Shown in pieces: positions 49,178-57,652 of a stretch of 64,000 nucleotides of DNA. This DNA comes from Streptomyces sp. SCSIO 75703. Its GTDB lineage: Bacteria > Actinomycetota > Actinomycetes > Streptomycetales > Streptomycetaceae. Location: the NCBI RefSeq assembly GCF_036607905.1, contig NZ_CP144555.1, positions 6,758,001 through 6,822,000 on the forward strand, given 5' to 3'. Made by a program: the position numbers and the translations under genes. Positions within the stretch are counted from its first letter, which is position 1. Every line of letters begins with the position of its first letter. Below the pieces are notes generated by a model. That model was not told the DNA's origin. It saw only the letters and a program-made list of their open reading frames with translations, and did no database searches.

Positions 49178-49193
49178 GAGAACGACCGTTCTC
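49178..49193. promoter_or_regulatory. TetR operator 2
   Basis: GAGAACGACCGTTCTC: perfect palindrome apart from the central pair. It ends 15 bp before the NTF2-like gene, overlapping its ribosome-site region. Confidence 0.7.
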
Positions 49194-49207
49194 CTGGAGG
49201 GGGAAGG

Positions 49208-49675
49208 GTGCCCGTGAGCGAGCCGCGACCGCCGTTTCCACCGTTCACCGAAGAGAGCGCACGCCGCAAGGTGCAAGCGGCCGAGGACGCGTGGAACACC
49301 CGGGACCCCCACCGTGTGGCCTGCGCCTACACACCCGATTCGGTCTGGCGTAACCGGGACCTGTTCGTGACGGGCCGTGAGGAGATCGTCCGCTTCCTGA
49401 CCGCCAAGTGGGAACGGGAACTCGACTACGCCCTGCGCAAGAGCCTGTGGTCCTTCGACGGAAACCGTATCGCGGTCCGTTTCCAGTACGAGTGGCACGA
49501 CGCGGCCGGCCAGTGGTGGCGCAGCTACGGCAACGAACTCTGGCAGTTCGACGCGCACGGGCTGATGGAACGCCGCGAGGCCAGCATCAACGACGTCCCG
49601 ATCGCCGAGAGCGACCGCAGGATCCTCGGTCCCCGCCCCGAAGCCGACCACGGCAGCGACATCCCCCTGCGCTGA
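49208..49675 (+). CDS. DUF1348 / NTF2-like (SnoaL-fold) protein
   Basis: This 155-residue protein contains PPFPPFTEESARRKVQAAEDAWNTRDPHRVACAYTPDSVWRNRDLFVTGREEIVRFLTAKWERELDY, then GNRIAVRFQYEWHDAAGQWWRSYGNELWQFD and SINDVPI. These blocks are the DUF1348 family pattern, a cone-shaped NTF2-like fold of unknown activity. GTG 49208 is used; GTG 49214 is also possible, both after GGAGGGGGAAGG. Divergent from and probably repressed by the TetR protein. No catalytic residues can be assigned. Confidence 0.85.
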   Translation: MPVSEPRPPFPPFTEESARRKVQAAEDAWNTRDPHRVACAYTPDSVWRNRDLFVTGREEIVRFLTAKWERELDYALRKSLWSFDGNRIAVRFQYEWHDAAGQWWRSYGNELWQFDAHGLMERREASINDVPIAESDRRILGPRPEADHGSDIPLR

Positions 49676-49720
49676 CCGCCGGGGCAGCCCCCACGCGCCG
49701 GGGGAGTGGGTGCCGCGCGC

Positions 49721-50413
49721 TCACGGCCACAGCCGGTGGTGCTGCCACTTTCCGCTCGTGGTGTCGGGGCGTTCGTAGCGCAGCCGGTCGTGCAGGCGTC
49801 CCCGGTCCGCCTGCCAGAACTCGGCCTGGAGCGGGGCGAGGGTGTAGAGCGTCCAGGCGGGGCTGATCAGGGCGGGGTCCGCATCGAGGCGGGCCACCGC
49901 CTCCCGCAGGGCCCGCTCGCGGTCGCGTACATCCGTCAGAGGGTCGCTCTGGCGGCCCAGCAGCGCCTCGGCCCGCGCCGTCGGTGACCGGGCCAGCAGG
50001 TCGGCGGCGCTCGGCTCGGCCCCGGCGGCCTCCACGGTGCCGCGCAGGCGTACCTGGCGTCCCTGGAGGGGCCAGTAGAAGGTGAGGGCGGCGCGGGGGC
50101 GTGCGGCGAGCTGGCGGCCCTTGGGGCTGTGGGCGTGGGCGGCGAACTGCCAGCCGTCGCCGTCGACGTTCTTGAGCAGGAGGACCCGTGCGTCGGGACA
50201 GCCGTCCTCGCCCACGGTCGACAAGGTCATCGCGTGCGCGTCGGGCACTCCCGCCGCGACCGCCTCCCGCAGCCAGTGCAGGAACAGGTCGACGGGGTCG
50301 TCCGGAACACGGGCGGGGTCGAAGTCGGCCAGCGGCCCCGCGAACACCTCCAGCCCCCGCAGCCACCGCCGCACGTCCTCGGTCCGGTCCGTGCCGCTCC
50401 CGCTGTCCAACAC
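49721..50413 (-). CDS. pdxH: Pyridoxine/pyridoxamine 5'-phosphate oxidase-family protein
   Basis: This is a 230-residue FMN-binding split-barrel protein. PVDLFLHWLREAVAAGVPDAHAMTLSTVGEDGCPDARVLLLKNVDGDGWQFAAHAHSPKGRQLAARPRAALTFYWPLQGRQVRLRGTVE contains the usual R.VLLK..d and F.T...S.KG..L...P.a...F.W....RQ.R..G.v blocks. The C-terminus is PLQAEFWQADRGRLHDRLRYER, the PLP-oxidase dimerisation end (FWQ....R.HDR..y.r). It would oxidise PNP/PMP to pyridoxal phosphate. GTG 50413 follows GGGAGGAC. Some actinobacterial paralogues act on other substrates, so the symbol is tentative. Confidence 0.8.
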   Translation of the reverse strand: MLDSGSGTDRTEDVRRWLRGLEVFAGPLADFDPARVPDDPVDLFLHWLREAVAAGVPDAHAMTLSTVGEDGCPDARVLLLKNVDGDGWQFAAHAHSPKGRQLAARPRAALTFYWPLQGRQVRLRGTVEAAGAEPSAADLLARSPTARAEALLGRQSDPLTDVRDRERALREAVARLDADPALISPAWTLYTLAPLQAEFWQADRGRLHDRLRYERPDTTSGKWQHHRLWP

Positions 50414-50509
50414 GCCTGTCCTCCCGCCCCTCTTTTTTGTTGCTCCCCGGCCGGCCGTGGCGCCCTCGACCCTACCGGCACCGTCCGGACGGCACCGGCG
50501 ATCCCCGCA

Positions 50510-50629
50510 TCAACGGGAGTACGTCCCCGGCGTGTTCCCGAACGCGCGGCGGAAGCCGCCCAGGTACCGGCGGACGACCACCCGCACCGGCTCGCCCCCG
50601 GGGCGCCGGGTCCTCCCGGCCGGCAGCAC
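50510..50629 (-). pseudogene. Possible C-terminal remnant of an AraC-family regulator
   Basis: On the minus strand, directly before a stop at 50510-50512, the frame reads RRYLGGFRRAFGNTPGTYSR. This fits the last HTH helix and tail of AraC proteins (F.r.FRRaFG.tPg.YR). Upstream residues are low-complexity Gly/Pro/Arg with no first helix. It may be a decayed 3' end or a chance match in GC-rich sequence. Confidence 0.35.
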
Positions 50630-50673
50630 CAGCACCCGGTACGGGCACGGTCACCGTCCCGGCCCGGCTCCTG

Positions 50674-50725
50674 CGTACCGCCCCGCGTACCGCCCCGCGT
50701 ACCGCCCCGGGCCGTACCGCCCCGG
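50674..50725. repeat. 12-bp tandem repeat CGTACCGCCCCG
   Basis: Three perfect 12-bp units at 50674, 50686 and 50698, and a fourth after a 3-bp insert at 50713. The sequence continues into GGCAGGCCCCGCTCC-type duplications to about 50765. Confidence 0.75.
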
Positions 50726-50809
50726 GGCAGGCCCCGCTCCGGGCAGGCCCCGCCCCGCTCCGGCGGCCCCGCTCCGGAGACGGCCGGCACCGGCACCGCC
50801 CGGCCCCCC

Positions 50810-51080
50810 GCCGAAGAGACCCCGGCCCGCCGAAGAGACTGCCGCCCGGCCCGCTGGAGAGAGAGCGCGGCTCGGCCTCGGCTGGAGAGACCGCCGCCCG
50901 TCCTCGGCTGGAGAGAGCGCGGCTCGCCCCGGCCGAAGAGAGCGCGGCTCGGCCCCGGCCGAAGAGAGTGCGGCCCGGTCCGGCCTGGCGGGAAAAGACC
51001 GCCTGCCTCTGGCCGAGGAGCCGGCCTGTCCGGCTCTGGCTGTTGGGACCGCCTGCCCGCCTCTGGCCGGCGAAGACCGC
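50810..51080. repeat. 25-26-bp degenerate repeats (GGAGAGAGCGCGGCTCG type)
   Basis: GGAGAGA/GAAGAGA followed by GCGCGGCTCGGCC recurs at about 50885, 50910, 50935 and 50961 with weaker copies on both sides. The frames open here on both strands are Arg/Ala/Pro-rich and are repeat artefacts. No gene is supported between 50414 and 51375. Confidence 0.6.
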
Positions 51081-51375
51081 CGCCGGCCCGGTTCGGCCTC
51101 CTCGCGACGGTCCCGGACAGCGGGAGCGCCCACCCCTGTACGTGTGGGGGTGCGGACGACGAACGTGTGACGCGAGACGGTACCGTGCACGCGGAAAGCC
51201 TCTTCCTTCCCTAACGCACCACACCCGGGACACGCCTCATCGCCCCGGGCCGGAGGGGGATTTCACGGTCCACACGAGACCGAACGCACGCCACCCGGCA
51301 AATCCGACGGGACGGGCACGACGGGTCCCCGGCGCGGCGGGCGCGGGGACGAGACGAAAGAGGCGGGGGAACGAA

Positions 51376-52158
51376 GTGAGCACGCGGAAGAGAACCATGG
51401 CCGCGCTGACCGTGGTGGTCAGCCTCGGGCTCGGCCTCACGGCCTGCGGGGCGGACACGGCGCAGCCCCCGGCGGCCGACGAGAAGCCGGGCACCGGGAC
51501 CACCGCGGCCCCGCCGTCGAAGCAGGCGTGGCAGGCGCCGCAGTCCTGCACCGGCCTGACGCTCGAACCCGGCGCCACCCTCGACGGCACACCGCTTGGA
51601 CAGTGTGTCTCCGAAGCGCTGTCCAGCCACGGCTCCGGAAAGATGCACATCACCGCCGACACCTACGGCGACGTCGAGTTCACCTACGACCCCGCGTACA
51701 ACTTCCAGGGCGAACTGACCGGCCCCGACGGCCCGGTCACGATGGTGTTCCTCGACGGAACCATGTGGATCGACCAGGGCGACGGCCCCGTCAAGGGCGA
51801 CGAGGACTCCGACGACCCCCAGGAACAACTCGTCGCGGCGACCGGCGAACTCTACCGAGTCTTCTCCGACGTCACCTACACCGCCGAAATGGTGCGGTCA
51901 CAGCCGGTGTGGAAGGTGGACGACGCGAAGGACACCATCGAACTGCCCAACGGTGAAACCGCCGAGCCCTACCGGATCACCAGCGACGGCGCCTTCACCT
52001 GGAACGGCTTCCCGGTGAAGGACTTCGTCCTCTGGTTCGCCGAGGACTGGACCCCCGTCGGCGACCAGGCGACCGTCGAGGTCGCAGGCGCCCAGGCAAC
52101 CCACACCCAGCACTTCTACGACCTCGGCGAACCCGTCCACATCACCCCCCTCACCTGA
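51376..52158 (+). CDS. Hypothetical secreted lipoprotein (LppX/LprG-like size)
   Basis: This 260-residue protein starts at GTG 51376 (GGCGGGGGAACGAA upstream). Signal MSTRKRTMAALTVVVSLGLG and lipobox LTAC (C24) make it a lipoprotein. A Pro/Thr-rich linker follows, then SCTGLTLEPGATLDGTPLGQCVSEALSSHGSGKMHITADTYGDVEFTYDPAYNFQGELTGPDGPVTMVFLDGTMWIDQGDGPVKGD. The repeated beta-strand pattern (g.v.ft..p...g.l..pdg...m.f.dg.mwi) recalls LolA/LprG-like folds, but no family is certain. It is a lone gene between repeat arrays. Confidence 0.75.
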   Translation: MSTRKRTMAALTVVVSLGLGLTACGADTAQPPAADEKPGTGTTAAPPSKQAWQAPQSCTGLTLEPGATLDGTPLGQCVSEALSSHGSGKMHITADTYGDVEFTYDPAYNFQGELTGPDGPVTMVFLDGTMWIDQGDGPVKGDEDSDDPQEQLVAATGELYRVFSDVTYTAEMVRSQPVWKVDDAKDTIELPNGETAEPYRITSDGAFTWNGFPVKDFVLWFAEDWTPVGDQATVEVAGAQATHTQHFYDLGEPVHITPLT

Positions 52159-52646
52159 CCCCGGGCCCCTCCCGCCCGGCTCCGCCACCGAAAACCCCTG
52201 CGGAGCCGGGCCCACCCACACCCGGTCCCGGGAACACAACGGTCATCAACCCACCCCGCGCACACCGTTGACGACCTCGGCAGCCCCGGCCGGTCACCGC
52301 GCGACCATCACCGGCCCGCCCCTCGCCCACCCGCCGCCCGCAGACGCCCCGCCGGCCGCACGAGACGCGGCCCGCCTCCGCCCGCAGACGCCCCGCCGGC
52401 CACCGGAGAACGGCGAACCACCACCACGCCACGCCACGACCACCACCATTGCGCCGCGCCACGACCACGACGACCACCACGCCGCGCGACGCCACGCCGC
52501 GCCACGACCACCACGCCGCGCCACGACGGCCACCGCGCGACCCCGATCACCATGCCGTCGAAAGAACGGCCATCGCGCTCGTCATGCCCCGGCCTTCGTC
52601 ATGCCCTGGCCTTGTCTTGTCCCGGCCTTGGTGTTGCCTGGCTCCG
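52159..52646. repeat. Noncoding region with direct repeats and CAC-rich tract
   Basis: A 22-bp sequence beginning GCCCGCAGACGCCCCGCCGG is exactly repeated at 52336-52357 and 52380-52401, 44 bp apart. From about 52420 to 52545 follows a tract of CACGACCACCACGCCGCGC-type units. No gene recognised. Confidence 0.6.
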
Positions 52647-52973
52647 TCATGAGCCGGCGTCAGGAGAATCCCGCTGCCAGAGCATCTCCAGCCCCAGCAC
52701 GATCGCGCACAGCACCGCCACGGACCCGGGCCCGGCCACGAGTGCCACATGGATCGGACTGTGCTCGTCCGGCAGGAAGAGGTCCACCCAGCCCAGTGTC
52801 AACGCCAGAGCAGCGGCGATCCCTCCGAGCCGGGAAGCCCATTCGAAGAGGTGAGCGTGCCATGGTTGGGATTGGGCCGATTCCCTCGACCGCACATCGA
52901 TGCTGAAGAAAATCAGCAGAACCGCGAGGAAAGAGATCAGGCTGACCATGTCGGCCGACGGCATCTGACGCAC
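52647..52973 (-). CDS. Hypothetical small membrane protein
   Basis: This 108-residue protein has three hydrophobic stretches: MVSLISFLAVLLIFFSIDV (about 9-27), LGGIAAALALTLGWVDLFL (about 49-67) and VALVAGPGSVAVLCAIVLGLEML (76-98). Lower GC than its surroundings and normal hydrophobic design support a real gene. The start could be ATG 52973, 52961 or 52949. No family recognised and no obvious partner gene. Confidence 0.5.
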   Translation of the reverse strand: MRQMPSADMVSLISFLAVLLIFFSIDVRSRESAQSQPWHAHLFEWASRLGGIAAALALTLGWVDLFLPDEHSPIHVALVAGPGSVAVLCAIVLGLEMLWQRDSPDAGS

Positions 52974-53769
52974 ACCGCGACCCTAGCCGATCCCTCTTCG
53001 CCCCACGTCGCGCACAACGCCTGACCAGGACCGCGACCCGGCGGCCCGGAACACCCCTTCCCGCCCCCGGCAGCCCCACAGCTTCGCGCCCCGGGCGGTC
53101 GGTTCCGTCGAACGCCTGGGGCCCGGTGCCGGGTGCCCCGGCCGGGAGCGGGAGCTGGGCGCTGCGATGGCCACCGCACGCACCCTCCGTTCCGGATGGG
53201 GAGCAGCACACGGATCCCCGCAGTGGTGGTCGAAGAGCATCCGCCGCCCGTGCCGGCCGGGTGCGATCATCCCCGGCCCGCGTCCCCGGCGGGGACGGTC
53301 GCCGTGATCGTTCGCGCCCCGCCGGCACGGGCGGTGGCCGACGCGACGAGCCCGGCGCGGGGAACCGCGGGTGAAGGGGAACCGGGCGACCTTGGCATAC
53401 GTCCGCCTGGTCGCACCACGGATGGCCGCGCCCACCGCGCACGCCGCCGCCGGGTTCGTCGTCATCACGGTGGGCGCGGGTCGTCGTCGCGGCCGGCCCG
53501 GGTGAGCCCAGCCCCCGGCCGGCCCGGTTCAGGGGCCGGGCGCAGCGCCGATCAAGGCAACGGGCTCGTGCACCGAGTGTGCCCGGCAAAACAGAACACC
53601 GGTACGGAGCCGGACCACCCCGGCCCCCACACCCCACCCCCCGCCTGCGCACACGGCACTGACGCCCCGTAAGAAACGTGAAGCGTCGTGCGGGCGGGGA
53701 CACCGGGACGGTAGGTGCCCCATTTCCGGGTTCCGCCGGCCTGACGCCATTGCCCGCGCCCCGCCGGAG
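52974..53769. other. Long intergenic region, no gene recognised
   Basis: GC-rich sequence; open frames on both strands (for example a minus-strand frame at 52983-53468) are rich in Arg, Gly and Pro and lack family motifs, signal sequence or good ribosome sites. A decayed gene cannot be excluded. Confidence 0.35.
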
Positions 53770-53895
53770 CCACACCAGAGGCGGAGCGGCTGCCGCACCA
53801 GAGGCCGGGCGGCTGCCGCACCAGAGTCGGGGCGGCTGCCGCACCAGAGTCGGGGCGGCTGCCGGGCCAGAGGCGGGGCGGTTGCCGGTTTCTGG
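53770..53895. repeat. 23-bp tandem repeats
   Basis: CCAGAG recurs at 53775, 53798, 53821, 53844 and 53867, exactly 23 bp apart, inside units of the type GGCTGCCGCACCAGAGTCGG. The third and fourth units are identical. A degenerate copy follows to about 53895, 50 bp before the end of the DUF5996 gene. Confidence 0.8.
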
Positions 53896-53942
53896 TTCGG
53901 CGGGCGGGGCGGGGCGGTTGCCGGGCCGGGGGCGGGGGCCGG

Positions 53943-54905
53943 TCAGCCCGGGATGCCGTCGCCGGGGGAGTGTGGCCGCAGGTGAGGGTCGGTGACTCCG
54001 CCGGGGCAGGCCAGCGCCTCGATGTCCCAGCCGGCCCGCCGGGCACCGGCCCGGTAGGCGCTCTCGTAGAAGGCGAGCACGGCCGCGCGCCGGTCGTTCT
54101 CGGCGCGGACGTCGTCGTAGCGCAGTACGGCCAGGTGGCCGCTGTCACGGGAGAGCCAGTGGGCGGAGGCGGGTTCGAGTGGTTCACCGGCCAGACCGGC
54201 GGGCTCCGGAGCCGTATACGAATAGAACGCGGGTTCGGGGAAGGTGTCGTCGCCGAACCAGAAACCGGAACTGATCACTTCCCGGGAGTACGCCTCCCGG
54301 GTGACCGCGTCCGCCTGCTCGGGCTGCGGGACGTGACGCTCGGAGAACCGGGTGTGCGCGAGGTCGAACGTGTGCCAGAAGTGGTGCACCGGGCTGACCT
54401 TCCCGGAGTACCCCGCCGCGAACTCCTCCAGCACCGACGCCACCTGGCTCAGCACCCTCCAGTAACGGTTGGCGTGCGCGGGCTCGTAGACGGCGTGTTC
54501 CGTGTCCTCGGGGAAGGGCCGCCCAGCGTCGGGCAGGTCGAACGGCCTGGGCACCGCGGGCCGTGCCCGGACACCCAGCGAGGACAACGCGTCCTCGACC
54601 GCCGCGTAGAACGACGCCACGGACCGCCCGGCCAGCGGGAAGGAGACCTCCCGCCCGTCCAGCACCGACACGGCCAGCCGGTGCGCGACGAAATCGAAGT
54701 CGATGGTGAACATCGGATCGCCGCCCACCTGCCCCATGGGAGAGGTCGTGATGCCACGCCCCGTGAGCCGGAACGGCACGTTCCACCAGTGGTTGCGCTG
54801 GACGCTCGCGGCGAGACGGATCTTGCCGACGACCTGCGCGAAACGGTGCAGGGTTTCCTTGGTGTCACGCCACTCGGCGAGCGGGATCGGCGGAAACAGT
54901 TCCAT
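53943..54905 (-). CDS. DUF5996-family protein
   Basis: This 320-residue protein starts at ATG 54905 with GGGAGGGAAGG before it. MELFPPIPLAEWRDTKETLHRFAQVVGKIRLAASVQRNHWWNVPFRLTGRGITTSPM is the characteristic family start (W..T..TLH...Q..GK.r.a......HwW...l...rGl.T..m). Later blocks are PVHHFWHTFDLAHTRFSERH, SREVISSGFWFGDDTFPEPAFYSYTAPEP and GHLAVLRYDDVRA. The family is widespread in actinobacteria and of unknown function; many conserved His/Trp suggest a metal or ligand site. It stands alone between two minisatellites. Confidence 0.8.
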   Translation of the reverse strand: MELFPPIPLAEWRDTKETLHRFAQVVGKIRLAASVQRNHWWNVPFRLTGRGITTSPMGQVGGDPMFTIDFDFVAHRLAVSVLDGREVSFPLAGRSVASFYAAVEDALSSLGVRARPAVPRPFDLPDAGRPFPEDTEHAVYEPAHANRYWRVLSQVASVLEEFAAGYSGKVSPVHHFWHTFDLAHTRFSERHVPQPEQADAVTREAYSREVISSGFWFGDDTFPEPAFYSYTAPEPAGLAGEPLEPASAHWLSRDSGHLAVLRYDDVRAENDRRAAVLAFYESAYRAGARRAGWDIEALACPGGVTDPHLRPHSPGDGIPG

Positions 54906-55100
54906 GATCCTCCCTTCCCTCCCGTCCCCCCGCTGATGACGGCCCGGACGAGGGCCCTTGCGGCACCATGATGGCCACTGCCGCCGACGGCGGCACGCCG
55001 CCGCGGGCAAAGAGCCCCGCCACGGCACCACACCCCCTCAAGGGGCGTCCCCGTCCACCGGAAAGCCACGCCCCTCGCGCCGTCCCGGCCCGGCGCACCC

Positions 55101-55210
55101 CACCGGCGTCCCCCCCCACCGGCGTCCCCCACCGGTGTCCCCCCACCGGTGTCCCCCCACCGGTGTCCCCCCACCGGTGTCCCCCCTCCACCGGTGTCCC
55201 CCCACGCCGG
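55101..55210. repeat. 14-bp tandem repeats with palindromic CACCGGTG cores
   Basis: ACCGG(T/C)GTCCCCC occurs seven times starting at 55102, 55118, 55131, 55145, 55159, 55173 and 55190; the middle copies are spaced exactly 14 bp. Each full unit contains the palindrome CACCGGTG. It lies about 200 bp upstream of the DUF5996 gene. Confidence 0.8.
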
Positions 55211-55769
55211 GGACGGTCACCGGCCGCCGACCACGCGACCGCCGCGCTCCACGGCCGGCTCAGGACCCCAGGCCACACCTTGGTCCGTGCGGGCCCCCGA
55301 TCGTGCCCGTTCTCGGCCCCGGCGCCATCCGCCCCGGCGGGCACCTACGACGACTGGCCGGCCCGGGCGAACACACCGTCCGCCCACGGCTCCGCCCGCG
55401 AGCCACCGGCCGCTGCCCCGCGCCACCCCCGGGGTACGGCCTGCCGGGGTCAGGGCGCCGACGCCGGGGCCACCGTGCCCTTTTCGAAGCGGGTGACCGG
55501 GGCCTGGGCGAGGGCCTCGTCCTCGCGGCGGCCCGACCACACGAGGAACCCGGTGCCGTCACCGGGGCGAGCGGCACAGGGACGCCCCCGGCATCCGGCC
55601 CGTCCCGTCGTGGAACACGACGGTCGTGGACGGCCCCACGCCACAGGCCCGCACCCCCGGACTGCGCCGCCCCGGCCCCGCCCCCACCCGGGCGGACCGG
55701 GCCCCGCCCCCCGGCCCGTCGCCGGCGCCGGATGCCCGGCGGGGGAGGCGCCCTTGACGGCCCGCTCAC
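55211..55769. other. Intergenic region, no gene recognised
   Basis: GC-rich region between the repeat array and the aromatic operon. A minus-strand frame around 55450-55600 (GDGTGFLVWSGRREDEALAQAPVTRFEKGTVAPAS) looks more protein-like than its surroundings and may be a gene relic, but I recognise no family. Confidence 0.3.
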
Positions 55770-55789
55770 CCGCCCGCGCCGCCGGGCGG
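55770..55789 (-). terminator. Hairpin at the end of the aromatic operon
   Basis: CCGCCCG (55770-55776) and CGGGCGG (55783-55789) form a 7-bp stem with a 6-nt loop, about 75 bp downstream of the maleate isomerase stop. Confidence 0.4.
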
Positions 55790-55864
55790 ATCACGGGTGG
55801 ACCGCTCCCGCCTTCTGACGGGCACCAGTGTCGTGAGGGCAGCGGCGGTCGCGGGCAGGACGGG

Positions 55865-56620
55865 TCAGTACCGCCCGGAGAGCAGGGCTCCCGCCCCCGG
55901 CACGTGGGTCTTCAGCCCGAGCTGCTTCAGCATCTGGTAGGTGGTGCAGACCGCCGCGGAGACCACCGGCTTGCCGATGGCGTCCTCCACCTCCTGGACC
56001 GCCGCCAGTGACGGCATCTGCACACAGGCCGACAGGACGACGGCGTCGGCCTCGCCGTGGTCCAGATCCTTGACGATGTCGACCAGCGCACGCGGGTCGC
56101 GTGAGCCGACCTCCAGGTTGTCCGGGATCTCCAGCGCGATGTAGTCGGTGACCTGGACGCCCTCGTGCTCGATGTAGTCCACCACGGACTCGGTGAGCGG
56201 GCGCAGGTAGGGCGCGATGAGGGCGGTCTTCCGCGCCCCCAGCACCTTGAGCCCCTCGACGAGCGCGCCGGCGCTGGTGACCACGGGGGTTTCCGCGCCG
56301 GCCTCGGCGGCCCTGGCCTGCAGCCGCTTCTGCGCGTCGCGGTGGTAGCCCCGGCCGCGGCTCATGATGGCGACGAGGCAGGCATACCCCATGACGTCGA
56401 CGCGCGCGTCGGTCAGCTCGACCGCGCACCGCTCGGAGTCGTCGTCCATCGCCTCCAGCTGCTCCTTCGTCACCTCCGTCATCCGCATCCGGCTGGAGTG
56501 GAAGGTGAAGCGCTCCGGCTCGATCGCCTCCCGGGCCCGGAACATCGCCGGGATCTCGGTCTCCATGGTGACGTTCGAGCTCGGCACGATCTGGCCGATG
56601 CGGTACGGGCGTGCGGTCAT
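55865..56620 (-). CDS. Maleate cis-trans isomerase (Asp/Glu racemase superfamily)
   Basis: This 251-residue protein opens with YRIGQIVPSSNVTMETEIPAMF, the maleate-isomerase start (GQIVPSSNTTMETEIPAM). The two catalytic cysteines are C81 in MGYACLVAIMSRG and C199 in VLSACVQMPSL; N17 lies in PSSN. It converts maleate to fumarate. ATG 56620 has GAGGAG upstream. It is the distal gene of the operon, 43 bp after an FAH-family hydrolase gene, which suggests that hydrolysis of maleylpyruvate delivers maleate. In nicotinate pathways the same enzyme acts last. Confidence 0.88.
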   Translation of the reverse strand: MTARPYRIGQIVPSSNVTMETEIPAMFRAREAIEPERFTFHSSRMRMTEVTKEQLEAMDDDSERCAVELTDARVDVMGYACLVAIMSRGRGYHRDAQKRLQARAAEAGAETPVVTSAGALVEGLKVLGARKTALIAPYLRPLTESVVDYIEHEGVQVTDYIALEIPDNLEVGSRDPRALVDIVKDLDHGEADAVVLSACVQMPSLAAVQEVEDAIGKPVVSAAVCTTYQMLKQLGLKTHVPGAGALLSGRY

Positions 56621-56663
56621 GGCAGCAGCTCCTCGCGGACGGGGCGGACGGGGTGGCCGGCGG

Positions 56664-57566
56664 TCACGGGTGGGCGACGACGGGGTTGGACAGCCGGCCG
56701 ATCCGCTCGATAGCGAGCTCGACCACGTCACCGGGCCGCAGGAACTGCGGCGGGTTCTGCGCCGCGCCGACGCCTTCGGGGGAGCCGGTGGCGATGACGT
56801 CGCCCGGCTCCAGGGTCATGCCGGAGGTGATGTCGGCGATGAGCTCGGCGATCGGGAAGAGCATGTTGCGGGTGTTGCCCTTCTGCTTGGTCTCGCCGTT
56901 GACCCGCAGCGACAGGTCGAGTGCCTGGGGGTCCCCGATCTCGTCCGCGGTGACGATCCACGGGCCGAACGGCGCGTAGGAGTCCTGGCCCTTGGAGAAG
57001 AACCACTGCCCCGCCCGGCGCTGGTCGCGGGCGCTGATGTCGTTGGTGATCGCGTAGCCGAACACGTGGTCCAGCGCGTCCTGGCGGCTCACCCCGCGTG
57101 CCTTCTTGCCGATGACGACCGCCAGTTCGCACTCCCAGTCGAGCTGGGAGGTGAGCGCGGCGTTGTGCAGGACCGGCTCGTCCGGTCCGATGACGGCGGT
57201 GGCCGGCTTGGAGAAGAGCACCGGCCGCGCCGGCAGCTCCTTGTCGGTGTCCAGGGACCGGCTGGACTCCTCGACGTGCTCGACGTAGTTCAGACCGACG
57301 CCGATGATCTTGCCGGGGCGCAGCGGGGCGCGCAGGGTGACCGCCTCCAGGGCGTGGGCGGTGCCCTGCGGCCAGTCGTCCTGGTGGGCCTCGGCCAGGC
57401 GGCGGGCCGTGCTCAGGTACGCCTCGTCCGCGACGTAGGCGAGGGCGTCGGCGGGCAGCGACGTCCCGGCGGCGGCGGCGAGCGCGGGAAGGTCGACCAC
57501 CTGGCCGTCGACGAGGAGGCCGGCGCGGGGCGCGGCGTCGGCGGGCTGGAAGGTCAGCAGTCGCAT
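56664..57566 (-). CDS. Fumarylacetoacetate-hydrolase-family protein, probable maleylpyruvate/fumarylpyruvate hydrolase
   Basis: In this 300-residue FAH-fold hydrolase, KIIGVGLNYVEHVEESSR begins the catalytic domain (His in YVEH). Metal ligands are expected in DWECELAVVIGKKARGV (E-x-E type) and in FGYAITNDISARDQRRAGQWFFSKGQDSYAPFGPWIV (D). The end IATGSPEGVGAAQNPPQFLRPGDVVELAIERIG is the family close. After a gentisate-type dioxygenase it would split maleylpyruvate to maleate and pyruvate or fumarylpyruvate to fumarate and pyruvate; the maleate isomerase next door favours the first. ATG 57566 follows CCGGAGCACTGAC. Confidence 0.85.
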   Translation of the reverse strand: MRLLTFQPADAAPRAGLLVDGQVVDLPALAAAAGTSLPADALAYVADEAYLSTARRLAEAHQDDWPQGTAHALEAVTLRAPLRPGKIIGVGLNYVEHVEESSRSLDTDKELPARPVLFSKPATAVIGPDEPVLHNAALTSQLDWECELAVVIGKKARGVSRQDALDHVFGYAITNDISARDQRRAGQWFFSKGQDSYAPFGPWIVTADEIGDPQALDLSLRVNGETKQKGNTRNMLFPIAELIADITSGMTLEPGDVIATGSPEGVGAAQNPPQFLRPGDVVELAIERIGRLSNPVVAHP

Positions 57567-57652
57567 GTCAGTGCTCCGGAACGGGTGGGCGGCCGCGCCG
57601 CGCGGGGGGCGCGGCCGCGAGGAAATGGGGAACGGGAGGGGGTGAGGTGTGG

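Noticed and set aside
50188..52158. 656-residue frame ending in the lipoprotein
   Set aside because: The upstream part is antisense to the PNPOx gene and repeat-derived; the GTG at 51376 gives a proper lipoprotein signal.
52983..53468. 161-residue minus-strand ORF starting MMTTNPAAACAVGAA
   Set aside because: Arg/Gly/Pro-rich after the first 20 residues, no ribosome site, no recognisable family.
55450..55794. 114-residue minus-strand ORF upstream of the aromatic operon terminator
   Set aside because: One stretch looks protein-like, but the rest is low-complexity and no homologous family came to mind; may be a relic.
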